Source: Elysia crispata (Eukaryota > Mollusca > Gastropoda > Plakobranchidae). Taken from it: a DNA stretch of 64,000 nt. The DNA lies in contig JAWDGP010001944.1 of the NCBI GenBank assembly GCA_033675545.1, positions 297,001 through 361,000 of the forward strand, given 5' to 3'. Made by a program: the position numbers and the translations under genes. Below are positions 34,539-46,694 of the stretch, in pieces. The stretch's first letter is position 1, and every line of letters starts with the position of its first letter. The notes under the pieces are model-generated. The model saw only the letters and a list, made by a program, of their open reading frames with translations. It searched no databases and was not told where the DNA came from.

Positions 34539-34731
34539 CAGACATGTCCTATGTCCAGCCCTCGGGGCAAATGCAGCCCGTGTTCAAATTTACACTGGCC
34601 CGCAGTCTGTGTCATAAAATCAATAATTAAGCTTTGATGGTTAAAAAAAAAATGTCAGGCTGAATGGTCGATCCCTACACATTTTCGTGTCACCAAATCT
34701 GGCCTTCTATGCAGAAATTTTGGACATCCTG
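34539..34731. mobile_element. short hAT-like non-autonomous element
   Basis: About 193 bp with CAGACATGTCC at the left and an inverted-type GGACATCCTG at the right. The flanking octamers ACCTAAAG and ACTTAAGC agree at 5 of 8 bases, a degraded 8-bp target duplication. Internal words (AATTAAGCTTTGATGG, ATGTCAGGCTGAATGG, CACCAAATCTGGCC) resemble a non-autonomous hAT family that I recall from vertebrate genomes. Confidence 0.5.
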
Positions 34732-36715
34732 ACTTAAGCTTCCCGGAGTCTTGGAAGAAAATGAGGGTCACATTACAAGAATTACATGTAAATGTTTTCC
34801 TTCACGATGTAATTATCAGTCTGTACCTTTTTAATGTAATTATAGGACATGGTCTTTTGGCTTATAAATGTTTTGATTAGTCACTGAGTTAAAATTTATG
34901 TGGATGAACAATGAATTTTTTTTCTAAATTCCCATTAAAAAAAGAAAAAGAAAAGAGGAACAGTTGGGATCACGGTGGAAGTTCTGTAAAATCTGAATAG
35001 CCAAACTACGTTCGTGCAAGATAACCCAAACTTAAACTTTATTGACACCTTCCTTTTTGTTGATATTGGCCGATCCGACCTCTTGCTCCCTCCAATGATA
35101 TTTTTTCTTTTCATGCTCTGCACAGCAGCCCTGCAGGTAACTAGACATTTAGCCATGATGAAACAGAAAACCGTACCCAGTACTAAGAAGTAGATCTAGA
35201 TCAATTTTCTGGATCTTGTCACAAAATAGAACCAACCTCAAAAAGTTGAATGTACCGATGGTGGTCCTTACAAAAGCTTCCCAAAATGTTGGCATAGTGT
35301 TTTCCGTTGAAAATGAATCGTAGTTGGAGGTCTTTTTGTTGGTTGATTGTGAAATGCGAATGCGGAAGTGCTGTGCCCTGCGGTTTGATCAGGGTGTCCC
35401 TTTCTTTCATCATCGATGCCTAGTGACGGCATCTCACGCCTCATCGGATCAGGGCGTCTACAAGAATTTATATCTATCTACAGTTGTAAAAACGTAATAG
35501 ATTTAGTTCTCTAAAGAATTTATATCTATCTACAGTTGTAAAAACGTAATAGATTTAGTTCTCTACGAAAGAGATGCAGATTACAAATTAAAGGTGATTC
35601 GTAGAGTTTTGGTCTCATAATACAGAGTCTCTTGCCTTCATAGCACCCTCCTTTTGGCTGCCTTTTTTTCCCTTTGCCGACTGTTTAGGACGCTCGTTTT
35701 ATCTACAAAAGAAGCGCATGCAACACAGTCAGCTGAAGAGTGCCACGAAGGCATGAAGAGCAGGATCATGAAGTAGGCCTATACCTCCTAAACGCTATGC
35801 TTTTACCGTTTACTCACATGAACTTATAAAAGCTCCACTAATAACTCTTCAGTTTAATGGCCATCATACTCACTTAACAAGTTTGCTATAACCTACTTCT
35901 ACATAAGCATGCGGAGATATGCCCTTTTCAGTCTTTTTTTTTTAAAGTACGAGCCATGACCTCAAAAGCTCAAGAAAAAGTTACATGACTTTAAGTACAC
36001 TTAAAAAAACATTGAGAAAATTTACGAAGACTACAAACAATCCAATGAAGAGCGCTGCTGGCCTTTGAACAGTGTAAGTCTGATCTGATACATGTAGGTT
36101 TATTAGTTCAAATGAGGCATACAAGATATAAGGTATACTTTTTCTATAAAAAATATAGTGCCCACTAAAACGTTAAATATACTGGACAGTAGTAAATAAT
36201 TATCTGGCGTTGTTTGCCGTAACGGCAAGGCCACCTCAAGATGAATTTGCACTCAGAGGCTTCAGTATACACCTATGACATCAGCCCTGAAAATTTCTGA
36301 ACATTCGAAGATTGTTTTCTGTTATCCCACGATTCTAAGATGCTAACGTAGAACAAGAAAATTATGTATTATGGCAAATATAATTTGAACAAGGAAAACG
36401 AAGAGCCATGCCTTGTCTTTGTTTAATCCATTTATTTTCGAAAACTAAGGAAGGCAGAATGTGAGCAGACAATCTACCATTCTTTGAGATCTACGATGAT
36501 GGAAATGCAGAACATTTCTAAAAAAAACGTAGGACAAAAAATCTTTAGAGACAAGCAAAATAGTCATATTATCATGAAACAAATTTCAAACAAATCTCAT
36601 ATATCGGTTAATCTTTGCTCTCTTCCTTTTCGAGACTTGGGTAATTAATGTTTAATCTTAGACGCTATAGTCACTGAGGAAATGAAAAACTGCACTGATT
36701 TAAAAAAAAGTCTTA
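34732..36715. other. intergenic DNA, no gene seen
   Basis: AT-rich. A 73-codon minus frame at 34,935-35,156 and a 64-codon one at 35,219-35,413 show no domain. A 52-bp tandem duplication is listed separately. TTTATT at 36,431-36,436 (AATAAA on the minus strand) may end the receptor transcript. Confidence 0.4.
35464..35567. repeat. 52-bp tandem duplication
   Basis: Two virtually identical 52-bp copies, the second beginning at 35,516, containing ATCTATCTACAGTTG and ending GATTTAGTTCTCTA. This is a recent slip or unequal exchange. Confidence 0.93.
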
Positions 36716-37780
36716 TTACTTCCATTTATCAAAGAAAAAAGAATTTAGCACAGATCTGTACTTGCTGTTATAGTTGTAATACACGAAAATGTTGATCGAC
36801 GCATTCAGGTAAGCGCAAGTATTGTTTATCTGACTGAAAGTTCCGAACAAATGTGCCAAGCTCGCGTCGTCATCAAACTCGGGGTATATGAGGCGAGTTG
36901 TCGACAACATCACGGATGGTAACTGTGACATGATAAAGATAGAGCACACCAGGACCACAGATTTGACCACCTGAAGGTCTTTAGCTGACATACCCTGGAC
37001 GGCTCCATTATTTGATGCCTGATCGCAAGATTGGGGTAACTTGACGGCACAGCTTTGTCGTATCTTTGAGGCCCGACTGAGATTGTAACTGAGAACAATT
37101 ACACAAGTTATCATTGTCACGTAGTTGAACCAGATCATGAAACCGCGGTTTAGAATATCGTTGACGCGCGTCATGGATGCCCTGTTTACGCTGACTAGGT
37201 ATGGAGCAGACATATTTGTCATTATATTTGTTCTCCACGTAATTCTGGACATTGACAACAATGGCATCCGTAGGGAAAAAGCCAAAACAAGTAGGAAAAA
37301 CACCCATTTGATTGTTCTAGATTTCGTAAACACCACTTTAAACTGAAGGGGCATGGCTACGCATGCGCAACGCATCACGCCGAGTGAAACTGAGATAAAA
37401 GCTGAGATATCGTAGAATGTGATTGCCGGCCAATAAGGTAAAAACAAAAGCAAAAACTTGTGGAATGGCCATTTAAAGGACCTAATAAGAATATCTATGA
37501 CAAAACCACAGACGACCGGCGTGATAAAAATCAGAAATGCAAGGTCAGAGAATGAAAGAGATATCAATAGAATTGTCACGTTATCCTTGGCACCGGTCTT
37601 GAGAAACACGACAATGTTGATTATATTTGCGACAAAACCAAAAAGTATGATAGCAGGCCAAGCATAAGATAATATTTGCCTTATCTGGTACATCTCTGCA
37701 ATGTAAAGTATTTTACCAACAGGATTTGGCGCTCGTGTTGAGAAAAGGTACAAGGTCTCGTTTAACATAGAACTTTCCAT
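36716..37780 (-). CDS. intronless rhodopsin-type GPCR, molluscan chemosensory-receptor-like
   Basis: A single open frame of 354 aa. The frame extends 25 codons further upstream but without an ATG, so I start at the first ATG (37,780), just before an N-terminal NET sequon. Seven membrane segments lie at about residues 35-60 (with GFVANIIN), 67-97 (LSFSDL), 115-143, 155-176, 210-232, 270-296 and 313-335. The E/DRY site at the end of TM3 reads MRC, and TM7 ends SINIFVYYNYNSKYR in place of a plain NPxxY. This layout is shared with the peptide/FMRFamide-receptor-like and chemosensory receptor families expanded in gastropods. It should act at the plasma membrane through G proteins; the ligand is unknown. 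A disabled relative at 49,755-50,852 shares PLxFKxVFTKSRT after TM3. Confidence 0.85.
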   Translation of the reverse strand: MESSMLNETLYLFSTRAPNPVGKILYIAEMYQIRQILSYAWPAIILFGFVANIINIVVFLKTGAKDNVTILLISLSFSDLAFLIFITPVVCGFVIDILIRSFKWPFHKFLLLFLPYWPAITFYDISAFISVSLGVMRCACVAMPLQFKVVFTKSRTIKWVFFLLVLAFSLRMPLLSMSRITWRTNIMTNMSAPYLVSVNRASMTRVNDILNRGFMIWFNYVTMITCVIVLSYNLSRASKIRQSCAVKLPQSCDQASNNGAVQGMSAKDLQVVKSVVLVCSIFIMSQLPSVMLSTTRLIYPEFDDDASLAHLFGTFSQINNTCAYLNASINIFVYYNYNSKYRSVLNSFFFDKWK

Positions 37781-39529
37781 TACTATTACAGAATAATTGA
37801 TTTCAACATATTTAGCTGCTCTTAACAATTGCCTCTTAAACGAAGTGTCGGCCACAATGCAAGGCCCTCTATATCAGCCTAAAATCAGGAGGTAAAAACA
37901 ATAAAACATTTTCAGGTTCACTTGGTGGAGAGGTAAGACTGAAGACTTGTCAGTTGAACATGCGGAGATTTCCTGAGCTTTATTGCATAGATTATAGATT
38001 ATAGAAACAAGGGACTGATTTCATAACTTAATGGAGAAAGAGAAAAATATAAAGCTAATTTCATACATCTCAGCCAGCAACACCGAATGTATCTAATGAA
38101 GGTAAATGAACTTTAACGAGGTAAGTTGGTTATTATACCCGATTCGCTAGGCAAATTGTCTTAGCGCACCCTCCCTATTTCAACATACTTATTTTCCTAT
38201 CCGACCCCATTATTCAACATTGACTTGGGGATTTATGACAAATATCGTTAGATCTGTGTTAGATCTGTGTTATTAAGGCACATTTCTCGACATCATTACT
38301 GGTAAATTATTTGACCACAGGTAATGGGAATTGTTCTTTATGTGAAAAGTCAAATTACTGGCCTATTACATGTTAAAACTGTGGGGAAAATCCGGTACTT
38401 AACTTTTCAATAACGCTCAAAACTGCCTCAGATAAACTATAAGCAAACCTGAACTTTTCATTATTCTGTTGAATCCACAAAATAATTGCGAGTCATGCAC
38501 AACAACTGACAAAGAACAAATTCCAAATTATCAAATCTCCAGATTGCTAATATCCATTAAACCGGTATCGATCTACGCATACCTTTTTTTGTTTATAATC
38601 ATCAACAGGAACCATCACCATTTGATAGCCAATTTCGCATGTCGCATTTGGAGAAAAAGAAAAGAAAGGAAAAAAAAAAAAAAAAACAAAACAAAACAAA
38701 ACAACAACGCTGGGTTCGAAATTTAAAAATTACTCTTTGATAGGCTCTCTCTTTGCTCCCATTAAAAAATAAAACTTGAAGAAAAAAAGGAATCTAGGAA
38801 GAAAAAATAACAAAACTTTCTTTCACAAGTACGAGTAGGGTTTTTAATAAAAGGAAGTGTGATAAAGAGATTGATGGACTCAAGCATTACGATATAAATA
38901 CTGAAATAGAGGAATAGGGCGAGGGAAATGCACAAAGAAAAAAAAGTCAAACATTAAGACAGAATATTTTATTCGAAAATGCCAGTGAAATGGCCTGGCT
39001 ATAGCACAAGAAGTCCAGCATTCACAGGGAGAGTCAGCAGAGCATAGAGTAAGCCACGCTCTTGTTTTTTTTAAGTTAAGAGAATATTTTTTCAAAAACA
39101 TTTGGTGGTTTAAAGAAGGTACCGGTATCTTTAAAAAACAATGCTGTGAGAATCGCTCTCACTTTTTATTTATTTATTTATTTAAAAAAAAAAAAACTAT
39201 AGCGATTCGTTGCGACATACCATAAACTTCTTTCGAAGAGAAACATTTTTTATTGCACAATTATATCAAAAGCTTTTTTTCAGCCTCATATGAGTAGGAC
39301 GATGCTTATGCTTCTCTGGAAATATATCTTTAGCATCCACAAAGATTTTACTGTATAATATAGCACATTTATAATGCATAGTTTTAAAGAATTAAAAAAA
39401 AGAATACAATCTTAAGAATCTTTGACGACTTTTGGGTTTATTAAATCGCTTTCAATCTAAAATGTCAAATTTCTTCCCATCTTCTTCTTGATAACCCTCG
39501 AACATTGACACACACACACACACACACAT

Positions 39530-39626
<97 letters not shown>

Positions 39627-42600
39627 ATTTCTCTTTTTTTCTCTTCTCACCTTAAAAAGTGTCAAATCTAGTTGTTTATTTTAATATTTAAAATTCTAGA
39701 TAGGCAGCGCACTGTTATTTCGCGTAAATGTTTTAAGCCAACTGCCTCATCAGTGCAAACCACACGTGGATAAGAAGAGGACTTCCAATTAGAACAGTCA
39801 ACGAATCATGGCCGAAAAGAAAAACAACTAAAAAAAAAAAAACCAAAACAAAACAACAACAAAAAAAAGCAACCAACAACATAGTACGATAACGAAAGTA
39901 ATAATATGAATACAATCAAATAGAAACAAAATCCAACTATTGAAGGATATGATTCAAATTATCTAAGCTGAAGGACAGTATACGGATTCTCCTCTGAAAA
40001 AAAGAAAAAGAAAAAAAAAGGCAATATCAGGGGACGAGGGTTTAAAGCAGGGCTTAGATGAAAACAAAAAAAAAACAAAAAACAACAACCAAACTTAGTC
40101 CTTGTGATCTTGCCTCTGAAAAAAAAAACCAAGAGAATTAATAACTTCATTTTGATTAAAATTAAATGAGTTTATATATGAATATGATGATTTGAGCAGA
40201 GTTTTGGTGTAAATTTTGTTTAAAAAAAAATCCCAAAAAACAACTAAGGTTACATTTGATGATAAATAAGAGTATCTAAATTAAACAAAAATCTTGGCAA
40301 AAATTGCCTTCTGACCAGTGCAGGGAAATAATAATGATTCCTTTTAGAAACCTTAGTCTCATCAATTGGCTGAGTAATTTATTGAACTATATCGGAACTC
40401 TTTTCGGGTTTGCATTATTAATTTTAGTACTTGGTATTATTTTTATCTTACATAATTATTTTGAAGTTGAATAAGCGTTGCGTATGTTGGTACTCAAGAG
40501 AGGTTCCTTAAGTGTAAATTTCGAGCGATACGAAAAAAAAGCCTATTCTTTTAAAAGTAGCATAAGAAACTTTCTAAACGTAATACACTCCCTTTGTTTC
40601 CTAACCTTTTGTATTTGCATAATATAGAATGAAAAGTGTTCGTTGAAACTACTCGAATTAATTTCGTTTATAAATGTTTTAAAACTGCTTCTTGCATTAT
40701 AAACCCTATCCCAAAGGAACGTATAGTTACGTTATACATGTATATTGCTACGTGCTATGTTTTAGATTCTTAAATTTCTTAATATTTCCTTCTAGCCTTC
40801 TGTAGTGAAACAAAATACCCTAAAACTTTTTCTTGCAAAGAAATTAACCTAACCTTTATCTTTTTCAATGTCAATACAAAAGGTGGCTTTAAAAAGAAAA
40901 AAAGATTCCAAATTTATATTTGAATCTTTAATATACACAATATTGTAAAAAGCGGTGTGAGAGACCAACGTTAGGACAGTACTAGTAGGACTTTTCACAT
41001 TCTGCTTCGAAAACCTTGAAATAACAGTCTTGTCGATCTAAAGTCGATGCGAATGTCACTGACGTAAAATTATTCCCACACCGTTTTCAAAGTGCTATAT
41101 TTCTATTCAATATTGATTTGAAAGTTTCAATGTGTGGAAATACGGAAATAATAAGTATTCGCTAAGCAAACCTCCATCAGTCTCGAATACTCACGATTGG
41201 AAACATATTCTTAATCAGGGGTTGTATGCTGTATTCTTTATATTTCCACGACCAAAAAGTAAAAAAAAAAGAAAAAATTTAAAATTAAAAAAAGAAAAAA
41301 GAAAACGACGCAGGCAGATTTTAACTTTTAAATTTGACAAACACGAATCATAGAGGAATCTTATAATCCTTATTGCCAACAAAATCTTCCTAACACTGTG
41401 GTATCAAATATGCATTATTGGATCCAATAAACTATATTTCCACTCCAAAACATTTTAGTACAAAATAATACAAGCTTTAAATAAACATATGATTAAAGAT
41501 ACCATTACCAGTGTTATTATATTTCACAGCGTTAAAGGCATGAGTTTGTTGCTTCTATAGTAAAATAATTATATTGAAGTCTATAATGTTCGAAACTGAT
41601 GAGGTAATTATAGCACATCGAATCCTGCAAATTTAGCTTATTTATTTCTATATAATCTCAACTCACAGAAAAGTAGTTATTAGGAGTACTATACTTCTTT
41701 GCTATACTTAAATCTTATTCAAATTCAGTTTAAAAATACTGCGCTAAACATGTAGAAAGACGAGGCAGACGAACACCTAAAGCTATGCCCCTGACGATAA
41801 ACTGCAGCCGTAACATTACCCTAAACCACCCCGCCAAATCTTCTTTTCTCTTTTGATTTTGATGATGTTGTCGTGGCCTTTTTTTGTGAAGGAATATCTG
41901 TGTTTTTGTATCTCCAGCTGCGCGCGTCAAGTCAAACATTCTGTAGCTCTTGTTATACTGTAGAAACAATTATTCATGACTTCGCCACTTTAAAGATGGC
42001 GCTTTAATGTGATCAATAATTGAATAACATTGATCGATATTTAGGTTCATTCGAGCTCTTTTCTCTCTCTAAGATAAAAGTACATGAGTTAAATAAAGAC
42101 AAAGAAAAATTCGGACGTACTAGTTAACAATTCTAAAGATGTTAGCGAAATTCAATATCTAATTTTATTATTTACACTAAAAATATCAATGCTAAAATGC
42201 TGTACTACATGTCTGTCGTCCCTCTATCTTTTTAGAGAAAATAATGGGTGGAAATTTGAGAACAGATCTTTTCAGTAAAGACAAATATGATAGTTTCGAA
42301 AAAAAAAATGTATTTTGAATACGTGTCGTTTATAACAAATTAGGCCTACATCACTTTTTGTGGTTGGTTTACCGATCCGATTAAGATTTTAAGAAATCGA
42401 TTACGATTAAAGTTTGTAGAAGTCAAAGCTTAGAATAATTTTTTTTTTGTTCAATGTAAATAACGTTCTAGTAACCGCAAAAATTAACGGGCGCTTGCAA
42501 GAAAAACAAATATTCAAGATAAACAATTTAAAAAATAAACATAAATAAACGCCCCCAAATGCTCTGTAATTCGACATAGCTACATTCAGAGCAAGATTTC

Positions 42601-42773
42601 GCACAAGATAAATAGGATTACGCATTTCTGCTTTTGCAAATTTACACGACGTAAACTTCAATAACACCCCTCAAGCACAGCGAACATTAAACTAAACATT
42701 CATGTTGTTTTAACAAGCTGCCCAGGATCCTAAAAATCATTACGGATAAACCAACTTATTGGGGCCTTACTGC
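37781..42773. other. 5 kb of AT-rich intergenic DNA
   Basis: No gene is supported. It contains short A-rich tracts (38,670-38,705, 39,830-39,870, 40,010-40,110) and the compound microsatellite at 39,505-39,622. Reading frames here are short and low in complexity. Confidence 0.45.
39505..39622. repeat. compound microsatellite CA, GTCT, CT
   Basis: About 10 CA repeats, then about 12 GTCT tetranucleotides, then about 20 CT dinucleotides in one continuous block. Confidence 0.95.
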
Positions 42774-42780
42774 TATAAAA
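42774..42780 (+). promoter_or_regulatory. TATA box of the small secreted peptide gene
   Basis: TATAAAA in a locally GC-richer setting, 164 bp upstream of the peptide ATG at 42,944. Transcription would begin near 42,805, leaving an untranslated leader of about 140 bases. Confidence 0.55.
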
Positions 42781-42943
42781 ACCCAACCTTGCCAAGCAGA
42801 TTTCGTCCGACTGGGAGAGGCTGTCTCAGACCAGACAAGGAGATTTTTTCTGCTCAACACCTGCCCAATCTGCTTCATAAAGCTAGACAACCAAGAGACC
42901 CAGTAGAGTTGATTCCCCCGAAGTCACATCAAGTGGCAGCATC

Positions 42944-43536
42944 ATGAGGGTCTGGCTGGCGGTAGCCGCCGTTACTCTGGTGGTCATATGCACGGTATCC
43001 GCAGATCCGAATCCAAATCCGGAACCAGAACCGGATCCAGCACCAGCACCATTGCCTCTGCCAAAACGTAAAATATTTAACGGCGTAATTCATTTCGAGA
43101 ATCTAGTGATTTCATAGTATCTTAGATTTCTTAATGGAATAATGTTCTGCAGTTTTGCTAGACGGATAGCAAACTCGTATTACAATAAAGTAAAGTTAAC
43201 ATTTTACCGTCGCGATCTGTTACTGTGCTACCATCTGTTCTTATCAATCCTGACCTGCGTAAAAGAGGGCTTAAAAGCTTGAGATTTTTTTTAAGAGTGA
43301 AAACAAGATAATTACCAACTTAATTCACATTTTTACATATGCAATACTTTTGCCAATGATTGTGTTCATCACTTTCATTCCATTATCATGTCGAACGCTT
43401 TAACCAAAGATGCTTTTATTCATTTGGATTCTAAGAATAAGTTATAAAAACAATCATTTTTTTTCTTCTAGCCAAAGTTTCTGATCAAATGCCGGACAAG
43501 CAGCTGCAGAGAAACAACGACTTCAAATGCATTTAA
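42944..43536 (+). CDS. small secreted Asp/Glu/Pro-rich peptide, 2 exons
   Basis: Exon 1 is 42944-43067 and exon 2 is 43472-43536; the acceptor is strong (TTTTTTTTCTTCTAG) and the donor (AAC|GTAAAA) is weak. Phase 1 is kept and the product is 62 aa. Residues 1-20 (MRVWLAVAAVTLVVICTVSA) are a clear signal peptide. A run of alternating prolines follows (DPNPNPEPEPDPAPAPLPLP), then a basic/polar tail ending in CI with one cysteine outside the signal. If the intron were retained, the frame would read on through a Lys-Arg pair to a different tail of similar length. The TATA box and signal peptide suggest an abundant gland or mucus product; function is unknown. The gene 13 kb away at 55,895-60,035 has the same design: TATA box, signal peptide, proline repeats. 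Confidence 0.65.
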
Positions 43537-44924
43537 CTTTTTGTTCTTTTTCTTCCATAGGTTTCACATGAAAATATATCATTGATTTTGATGTTTGTTC
43601 TTGAAATTTTAACTGTATGTCTGATTTCTGATCTGCATAGCCCCTTTTGAATTTTTACCTTTTCCCCTATACCGATATTTCAATTTCAGTTTAGGATTTC
43701 CATTCAAAACACCACCCTCCCTCCCCCCACTTCAGAGTCGAAAGGTAGCGAGCGAGCAAACTTCATATCCAACCACTTGCCTCATAGGAATTTTCTTGTT
43801 TTGCATATACATTGCATTTGAGATAAATTCGTGTTTGGTTCCTTAATGTATATAATTATTTGTGCATGGCTATTTGTTTTTTATGACATTTGTTATGTAA
43901 AGTGTTACTGCAGGGAAGGGAATCAGATTTAGATATCGAGTTGAACGGACAGATGACAGCGCCCGGTTTAGACTGCTCTAAACAACGCAGTTCTCACTAA
44001 ATGAAGCTGAAGAGATCAAAACCCACAGTCTCATGGACTGACGGTGACGTCTGCCTAAGTTCAGATAGACAGGTAGGTTTTTATAAGGCTTGCTTACTCT
44101 ACATGTCTGTGTGTGTCTCTCTATCTGTATTTTAATTTCTCTGGCATTTTGTTTTTTCCCAGTTAGTCCACGCAACCCCTTGTGTTCCTTTGACTTAAAG
44201 TTAAACCTATTCCTATGCCAGCTCTCTCCCATTCTCTCTGTGCATCTTTCTCCAAGCCTCCCAGCTTCTGCAGTTCCATTAACCTCGCTTCCAGCTTTAC
44301 AACCTTCCTCTCTATTTCTCTTTTTTCTGTTCCCATCAGATGTCTTGTAAACATTATCTTCATTTTTCGAAATCCCACTAATTCTTTTGAACTCTCCATA
44401 TCACAGCACAGGTTTTTTTAGAAGTTGCTCCGTATAACAAACTGAGAGGATCTCGAGAATTTAAAGCACTTTGAAGTAACCTTACATATCCTAAGAGTCA
44501 TCGCAAGTAATGCATATTCTTTTTCACTGCTTTGGATCATTGCCTGCTGCTGATATAATATATCATTTCAACAATGCCTATTTTAAAGCTGTCGTTAAAA
44601 AACATTTTTTTTGACAGTAGTAGACCTAATGACTCTTATTATGTTCTTAAGCATAAAGAAGTAATCAGCTGTATATACAATTTTTAATGATAATATTATC
44701 ATCATTAAGAGATCTTTGCACTTTCAATAAGGTAACATTTTTTTGAAGATGTTTACAATTGGACAGACTCAAAAGATATTTTTTTCTAGTTCAGAGTTAA
44801 ATAATTTAAAGCAATTTTAGACATTGCACCATGTAACTTATGAATAGCGACATTATTGATCAAAGGAAAATAACGCGTGAACTCAAAAAAATCATTGCTA
44901 CATACCCATGAAAGCAGTGTTTTG

Positions 44925-45211
<287 letters not shown>

Positions 45212-46593
45212 AATTATTCATTGGGTTATTTCTTTCGCGTTCCACAGACTCATACCATGCCAAACATTGAAGTTTAGACAGAAAAACTGAACGTGTGATC
45301 AGGAATACAGAGCACCATCCCAAATCCGCGGAAGCAGTCATCAAGTGACTCACCTTCATCGCATATACAATATAATGGATCACTTCAGCAGCAGCTTCGA
45401 CAGCTAGGCTCTTATAGCGATAGGCTGTTCGCAAATAACTGCTTCATATTCGTTATTTAATCGATTCTGCGTCAATCTGATAATAATAAAATAAATGGGT
45501 GTAAATCAATTTGAAATCGTTTGCTTTCGAAGTTTCATTATTAACTGTGCTGCTTGTTGTTTTATTTGTTGATTATTTTCAATTCGTGAATAATACAAGG
45601 TTCGGCGATTTTGTTGGCAGTGCTCCATCCATTTCTGTTCAGCTAAATATTAATTTGCTTAAGATGATAAACATTCAAATTTGATTAACAAATGATTCAT
45701 GCTAAAGCAGCATGAGTTAAAAATCTTCACAAATTCACAAAGGTAAAGTTATTCTCTAGAACACGACAAAAGAGATTTTTAATTGACGTAGAAAAATTAA
45801 TAATCGTTAATTGAGAAGTGACAATTGATAAAGTTCATTTCCTAATATTCAAGTGGTGGCTTTAAATTTTTAATGGCACAAAAGATTCTCTCAATCTTTT
45901 TTTTTTTTACGTTATTTCGACAGGCGTAATGCCTCTTCTACCATTAAATCATAAAAAAGCGTCAAAATATAATTAAACAAGCCTGAAAACATGCAGAGAA
46001 ATTGCATGGATCCAAACCTAAAATACGAGACACGTTATTGTGAAAATTATTACTTTATTGCAGTAGAAGGCAAACAATCTTTCATTTCCTAGGTATGTTA
46101 CCACGTTTCTATATGTGACTACGAATGAAACAAACGCTCTATTTCTCATATGCTTTCAAAGATTCTTTTATTCTAGAGTAATTTTCAACTGTATAAGGTT
46201 TTTTGCACAAGCAACATAATTATCGACATCTTCAGAGGAAGTGGTCTAACGGATTTCATTTCTTTCATATTAAAAAAAAAAATGCAGCCGAAACATAACA
46301 TATTTTCCTCAACTGTTCATTCACGTCTCTGACTTAAACTGTAGGAAATCTTTTGTTTATAAAAATTATACTTGATGAGACTAGATAGAATTTTCACATA
46401 ATAGCTGACCGCGAAGAGCAAGTCTTTTGGTTAAAATTTCTTTTATTCTTTTGCTTGTACTCTTGTTTCTTACTTATCCTAGCCCCTGTTAATCACTGCG
46501 TTTTATATGCCCGTTTCCATGCTCACGTAACTCTCCCTTTGTCTCCTTCCTCAAGATATGAACTTTTGAATTTACTTCCACCTTCCCCCTATC

Positions 46594-46694
<101 letters not shown>

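Noticed and set aside
37781-37855. 25-codon N-terminal extension of the intact receptor
   Set aside because: It has no ATG; the first ATG at 37,780 is followed by a normal receptor N-terminus with a glycosylation sequon.
42759-42947. 62-codon frame over the peptide gene leader
   Set aside because: Overlaps the TATA box and ends at the ATG of the better-supported signal-peptide frame.
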